DNA from: Eubacteriales Family XIII. Incertae Sedis bacterium
GTDB lineage: Bacteria; Bacillota; Clostridia; Peptostreptococcales; Anaerovoracaceae
DNA: 7,920 nt
Assembly: GCA_031269205.1 (NCBI GenBank)
Contig: JAISZM010000098.1
Span: 1 to 7,920, forward strand
Direction: 5' to 3'
Program-made: the position numbers and the translations under genes
Part shown: one piece after another, positions 4,975 through 7,920 of the stretch
How positions within the stretch are numbered: the stretch's first letter is position 1
Layout of the letters: every line of letters begins with the position of its first letter
Notes under the pieces: model-generated
What the model was told of the DNA's origin: nothing
What the model saw: only the letters and a program-made list of their open reading frames with translations
Databases searched by the model: none

Positions 4975-7047
4975 CTACCAGCGGCCGCCCCCGCCCCCGC
5001 CGAAGCCTCCGCCGGAGAAACCGCCCCCGCCGGAGAAGCCGCCGCTCCATCCTCCCGAACCGCCGCTTTCGGGAGCGGGCGCGCGGAAGCTCGCGAGCGA
5101 GGCCATGTGAAGCCGGCCCATCGAGTCTAACATGAGCCGCCACGTGAATATATTATTCCCGTAGTAGCCGTCGTACCAGTCGGGCGGCGACGCGACAATC
5201 CCCTCGAACTTCTGCGCCCAGATGTCCGAGAGTCCGAAGACCCAAGCGTAGGGCAGCGTCTTGAAATAATACTGCGGATCGTCGTCGAAGAGCTTCTCCA
5301 TGCGGTACACCTCGGCCACCCTGATGAACTCCTTGAACCCGAAGATACGGTTCAGGATGTCGTCGTAGTATTCGGTGCGCTGTCGCGCGGCCCAGGCGAA
5401 GAAGATGCAGAGAACGGTGGATCCGGTCGCCGCGAGAGCGTTCGGGATATCCGATGAGACAGCGCCTAACGCGGCAGCCAACAGGACTATCACCCCGGGC
5501 AGCGCAAAGATTATCGTCTTGGCCTTTATCGCTTTTCCCGAAACTCTGACACGTGAGAATATCCGCGATAAAATTACGGCGAGGAGCAGGAGAGGCATCA
5601 GCCCGGACGTAGCGTCTCTAGCGATTCCCGCGATGTCCGCGCCCGCGTTTGCGGAGCTTGTCATCGGTCCACCCGCTATCGTTATACAGACGAAGAACAG
5701 GACGAAGGGCGCGAACGCGAGCGCGCCGCACACGCCCGACGCGATGATCGACGCCCTCGTGTAGAGACGGTAGCGGACGTCCTCCTTGTAATCCTTGATC
5801 AGAGCGCTCTTGGCCCAGGTCAATCCGTTCCCGAGAGCAACGTCCGGCGTGCCGAGAAACACGTGGTCGGCGACCGCAAAGAGACTGCCAAACAAGATGG
5901 ACTGATACGACTTCACGCCGGGCGGCAAGGATTTCACCTTGTGCAAAGTGAAGTAGCCCTTGCCCGTTTCCTCGATGGTCAGATACCCCTGCGAGGCCCA
6001 CCACAGTATCATGGAAAGCATGTCGCGAGGTTGAACCTTGCCGTCCACAAGATAACCGATCTCGCCTGAGGGCAGACCGTCCGGCGGATAGAATTCTACG
6101 GGATTCACGAGCTTCCGGTCGCGGCCGAACAGCAGCCACAGCAGGAGACATGCGAGCGGCGCGGCGACGAAAAGTACGCGCATGATCTCATAGAGCCAGT
6201 CGTAGGACATCTCATTCGTGAAATAGCCTTCGGGGACGCGCAACAGGAAGGTAGCGCCTTCGCCCCGCGCGAGTGCCGCTTTGCTGCGCGCGAGGATGTC
6301 GACGACCCCGCCTTCGTTCCGGACGCCCACGTCGAACAGTTGCGTGTCTGTCGCCCCGTAGGCGCCCGCTATAAACTCCGCGCGGTTCAAGTAGTGGGTC
6401 GGTATCAGCGTCCGCCCGTCGGCGTCTGAGTTCGGTATCGTGATGCGCACGGAAGCGGAGCGTATCAGAGTTCGCCAATTCGTCGGCAGCACGTTGAAGT
6501 AGATGAGATCGTAGTCGTCTATCCGGTCGTCAAGGAGCCGCGCGCGGTATTTGACGACATAGGTCTTCGCGCCCCTGACAGTCTCGTCCGGATCACCGAT
6601 GCGCAGCGACAGATCGTTCCCCTCGCTCGACTCCTCGACGGATCCGCCCTCGACGGATATGTCCTCCACCTTCATGCGCGCATCCAATTCGACGACGTTC
6701 CCATCGTCGTCCCGGTAATACGCCTTGCCCGCGACGGGAATGTCGCGGTAGATTCCGTGACTGTCGATGAGGAAATACACCTTGATAGTTTCGGTGATGT
6801 AATATGAATTGTCCCGTGAGACCTGCACGTCGACGTCGTAGCTCCCGGTGATGTATCCGGCCACCTTCTCCTCGAGTACAGCGGTCCGCGGGTCAACAGA
6901 CGTGGCCTGATCCTCCGCCCATACCGCGCCGCCGCCCTGCGGCAGAAGCGGCGATGCCAGCATCAGCAGCACGAGCAACACAGCCGCGATGAGCGGCGTC
7001 CGCCGGAAACAGCAACTATTACTCAAAGACAAAGACCGCGGAGCCAT
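4975..7047 (-). CDS. DUF2207-family membrane protein with Gly-rich tail
   Basis: This 690-aa protein of unproven biochemical function is predicted to sit in the cytoplasmic membrane with a large extracytoplasmic N-terminal domain. A signal-peptide-like N-terminus (CCFRRTPLIAAVLLVLLML, cleavage likely after AVWA at 44) is followed by a beta-rich DUF2207 domain at about 60-285 (ITETIKVYFLIDSHGIYRDIP, YDLIYFNVLPTNW, RVPEGYF). A membrane segment lies at 291-308, then a cytosolic stretch (NPVEFYPPDGLPSGEIGYLVDG, DMLSMILWWASQGYLTIEE, a winged-helix-like block common in the family). Further membrane segments lie at about 433-458, 482-496, 511-530 and 540-553. FGFKEFIRVAEVYRMEKLF (569-587), LPYAWVFGL (598-606) and WAQKFE (610-615) are typical of the family. 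The tail 662-690 is Gly/Ser repeats ending GGGRW, as usual in these proteins. The ATG lacks a clear Shine-Dalgarno, but an in-frame TGA three codons before it leaves no longer option. It lies 83 bp downstream of lemA; the two families recur together in many bacteria. Confidence 0.9.
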   Translation of the reverse strand: MAPRSLSLSNSCCFRRTPLIAAVLLVLLMLASPLLPQGGGAVWAEDQATSVDPRTAVLEEKVAGYITGSYDVDVQVSRDNSYYITETIKVYFLIDSHGIYRDIPVAGKAYYRDDDGNVVELDARMKVEDISVEGGSVEESSEGNDLSLRIGDPDETVRGAKTYVVKYRARLLDDRIDDYDLIYFNVLPTNWRTLIRSASVRITIPNSDADGRTLIPTHYLNRAEFIAGAYGATDTQLFDVGVRNEGGVVDILARSKAALARGEGATFLLRVPEGYFTNEMSYDWLYEIMRVLFVAAPLACLLLWLLFGRDRKLVNPVEFYPPDGLPSGEIGYLVDGKVQPRDMLSMILWWASQGYLTIEETGKGYFTLHKVKSLPPGVKSYQSILFGSLFAVADHVFLGTPDVALGNGLTWAKSALIKDYKEDVRYRLYTRASIIASGVCGALAFAPFVLFFVCITIAGGPMTSSANAGADIAGIARDATSGLMPLLLLAVILSRIFSRVRVSGKAIKAKTIIFALPGVIVLLAAALGAVSSDIPNALAATGSTVLCIFFAWAARQRTEYYDDILNRIFGFKEFIRVAEVYRMEKLFDDDPQYYFKTLPYAWVFGLSDIWAQKFEGIVASPPDWYDGYYGNNIFTWRLMLDSMGRLHMASLASFRAPAPESGGSGGWSGGFSGGGGFSGGGFGGGGGGRW
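4978..5064 (-). repeat. Low-complexity Gly/Ser-rich coding tail of the DUF2207 gene
   Basis: Residues 662-690 are mostly Gly with Ser, Phe and Trp (GFSGGGGFSGGGFGGGG), coded by runs of GGN/TCC that appear as CCGCCCCCG repeats on the plus strand. A Gly-rich terminus ending close to the stop is a common family trait. Its function is not known. Confidence 0.8.
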
Positions 7048-7082
7048 AGCAAATCACAGCATATCCGTACAGTATCCTGAGT

Positions 7083-7129
7083 CGGTTTCGCGCCCGCGCC
7101 GGATCCCGCACCGGTTTCGCGCCTGCGCC
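7083..7129. repeat. 18-bp direct repeat between lemA and the DUF2207 gene
   Basis: CGGTTTCGCGCCCGCGCC (7083-7100) recurs at 7112-7129 with one change (C to T), a 29-base period. The second copy ends one base before the lemA stop codon (7131-7133 on the minus strand), so both copies lie just past the lemA coding region. It looks like a local tandem duplication or a paired protein/RNA site. No coding role is seen. Confidence 0.75.
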
Positions 7130-7130
7130 A

Positions 7131-7697
7131 TCAGAACTGCACCTGCGGCGTTTGACGCTCCGCCTCGTCCTCCACCTCGAACATAAGCTGGCGCTCAAAG
7201 TTGAACAACTTCGCGATGGTGACGCTCGGGAAGGTCTCGGTCGCCGTGTTGAACTCGCGCACGATGGCGTTGTAGTATTTGCGCGACTGCGCGATCTCGT
7301 CCTCGATCTGCGAGAGCTGGTTCTGCAGATCTATAAAATTGACGTTAGCCTTCAGGTCGGGATAGTTCTCCGCTACCGCGAAGAGCGAGCGCAGCGTGTT
7401 CGTCAGCGTCGACTCGCCCTGCATACGCTGCTCGGGCGTCGTCGCGCTCTGGATCATGCTGCGCGCAGACGTCACCTCGTCGAGCGTGCCGCGCTCGTGC
7501 GCCGCGTACCCCTTGACCGTCTCCACGAGGTTCGGCACGAGATCGAAGCGCTTCTTCATGTACACATCCATCGTCGAGAAAGCCTCCTCGATACGGTTTC
7601 TGAGCCGCACGAAGTTGTTGTACATAGAGACAGTAGCAATGACAAGGATGAAGGCGACGACCCCGACGACGATCAAAGGCAGAAAATCTAACAACAT
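7131..7697 (-). CDS. lemA: LemA family protein
   Basis: This 188-aa protein has one N-terminal membrane segment (about residues 5-24, FLPLIVVGVVAFILVIATVS) and a long alpha-helical domain predicted outside the membrane. Family motifs run in order: YNNFVRLRNRIEEAFSTMDV, KKRFDLVPNLVETVKGYAAHE, LRSLFAVAENYPDLKAN, NFIDLQNQLSQIEDEI and YYNAIVREFNT. LemA proteins are widespread and of unclear function. They are often next to DUF2207 or TPM-domain genes, as here, which suggests an envelope or membrane-stress role, an inference from context only. A GTG at 7721 would add eight residues, but the ATG at 7697 is preceded by GAGGAG at a 7-base gap and puts the hydrophobic segment at the usual place, so I chose it. 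The gene is transcribed ahead of DUF2207, probably as the first gene of the pair. Confidence 0.93.
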   Translation of the reverse strand: MLLDFLPLIVVGVVAFILVIATVSMYNNFVRLRNRIEEAFSTMDVYMKKRFDLVPNLVETVKGYAAHERGTLDEVTSARSMIQSATTPEQRMQGESTLTNTLRSLFAVAENYPDLKANVNFIDLQNQLSQIEDEIAQSRKYYNAIVREFNTATETFPSVTIAKLFNFERQLMFEVEDEAERQTPQVQF

Positions 7698-7704
7698 AAG
7701 AATA

Positions 7705-7710
7705 CTCCTC
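7705..7710 (-). promoter_or_regulatory. Ribosome binding site deciding the lemA start
   Basis: On the minus strand GAGGAG lies 7 bases before the ATG at 7697. It falls inside the reading frame that would begin at the GTG at 7721, so it favours the shorter protein. Confidence 0.75.
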
Positions 7711-7761
7711 ACAAATCTCACAGATCAACAACGAAACATGAGCAAACGCATCCTGACAAAC

Positions 7762-7770
7762 AGTATAACA
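7762..7770 (-). promoter_or_regulatory. Extended -10 promoter of lemA
   Basis: On the minus strand TGTTATACT reads as the extended -10 form TGn followed by TATACT (7762-7767). No good -35 lies 16-18 bases upstream. The predicted start near 7755 gives a leader of about 58 bases. The missing -35 region is occupied by a 9-bp direct repeat (7775-7795), which may bind an activator. Confidence 0.45.
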
Positions 7771-7774
7771 CGCG

Positions 7775-7795
7775 GCGCGGTCATGAGCGCGGTCA
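7775..7795. repeat. 9-bp direct repeats upstream of the lemA -10
   Basis: GCGCGGTCA occurs at 7775-7783 and 7787-7795, a 12-base period close to one helical turn. On the minus strand (TGACCGCGC twice) it covers the -35 area of the lemA promoter. The repeat is exact. Its regulatory meaning is inferred from position. Confidence 0.45.
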
Positions 7796-7813
7796 GGGGC
7801 ACAAAAATTTATG

Positions 7814-7843
7814 TTGACAGGGGGGGCTTCGCCGACATATAAT
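7814..7843 (+). promoter_or_regulatory. Consensus sigma-70 promoter reading out of the right edge
   Basis: TTGACA (7814-7819) and TATAAT (7838-7843) are both exact consensus hexamers with an 18-base spacer. The predicted start is near 7850. It is back to back with the lemA promoter and must serve a gene or RNA mostly beyond the window. A frame beginning at ATG 7867 stays open for 18 codons to the edge but has no Shine-Dalgarno, so I do not call it a gene. Confidence 0.75.
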
Positions 7844-7853
7844 GTACGTCGGC
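7831..7853. promoter_or_regulatory. Dyad across the -10 of the right-edge promoter
   Basis: GCCGAC (7831-7836) and GTCGGC (7848-7853) are perfect inverted repeats with an 11-base spacer that holds the TATAAT and reaches the predicted start site. The position is classic for a repressor operator. The regulator is not identifiable here. Confidence 0.4.
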
Positions 7854-7920
7854 TCTCGAAAACCGGATGTGCGAGCACGTGCGGGAGGAGAGCGCCCCGA
7901 ATACGATTTTTCGCGCCTGG

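Noticed and set aside
4878..5135. Arg/Pro-rich plus-strand open frame over the DUF2207 Gly-rich tail
   Set aside because: Its composition is a direct by-product of the GGN repeats on the other strand.
7867..7920. 18-codon open frame from ATG 7867 to the window edge as a gene start
   Set aside because: It is too short to judge and there is no Shine-Dalgarno before it. It is kept only as a possibility for the rightward promoter.

Overview
The window reads as ordinary chromosomal housekeeping DNA from a GC-rich bacterium, most likely a Gram-positive of the Clostridia or a related Firmicutes/Actinobacteria lineage. That placement is an inference. It rests on the transketolase (DSND form of the cofactor motif), on the TilS wording (AHNKGDLSETVLMRI) and XRE regulator, which resemble clostridial proteins, and on many ATA and AGG codons despite the high GC. 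No 16S rRNA, tRNA, mobile element or CRISPR array is present to settle it.

Layout, left to right. (1) The 3' end of a TatD-family metal-dependent hydrolase gene runs off the left edge. It is followed 40 bp later, on the same strand, by tilS, which makes the lysidine that lets a tRNA read AUA. This TilS carries an unusual acidic insert built from tandem 36-bp repeats. (2) A 320-bp intergenic stretch, AT-rich in its right half, holds several small dyads and direct repeats. It leads into a small XRE-type helix-turn-helix regulator. (3) After 172 bp comes a full transketolase gene with a plausible sigma-70-type promoter, a dyad over the -35, a hairpin at the predicted start of the leader and a strong Shine-Dalgarno. 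(4) Transketolase converges on a minus-strand pair, lemA followed by a DUF2207 membrane protein gene. A nearly perfect 20-bp-arm hairpin sits between the converging genes, one base past the DUF2207 stop codon. (5) At the right edge lemA has an extended -10 promoter with upstream direct repeats. Back to back with it is a consensus TTGACA/TATAAT promoter pointing rightwards out of the window, with a dyad across its -10.

How the genes relate: tatD-tilS is a plausible short operon, and lemA-DUF2207 is a recurrent bacterial pair of envelope proteins of unclear function. The XRE gene lies just upstream of transketolase in the same direction, and the dyads upstream of each make autoregulation, or regulation of transketolase, a testable idea only. 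I see no clear new defence, mobile or secondary-metabolite system. The points worth a second look are the TilS repeat insert, the Glu in place of the usual metal-binding Asp in transketolase, and the regulatory architecture of the intergenic regions.
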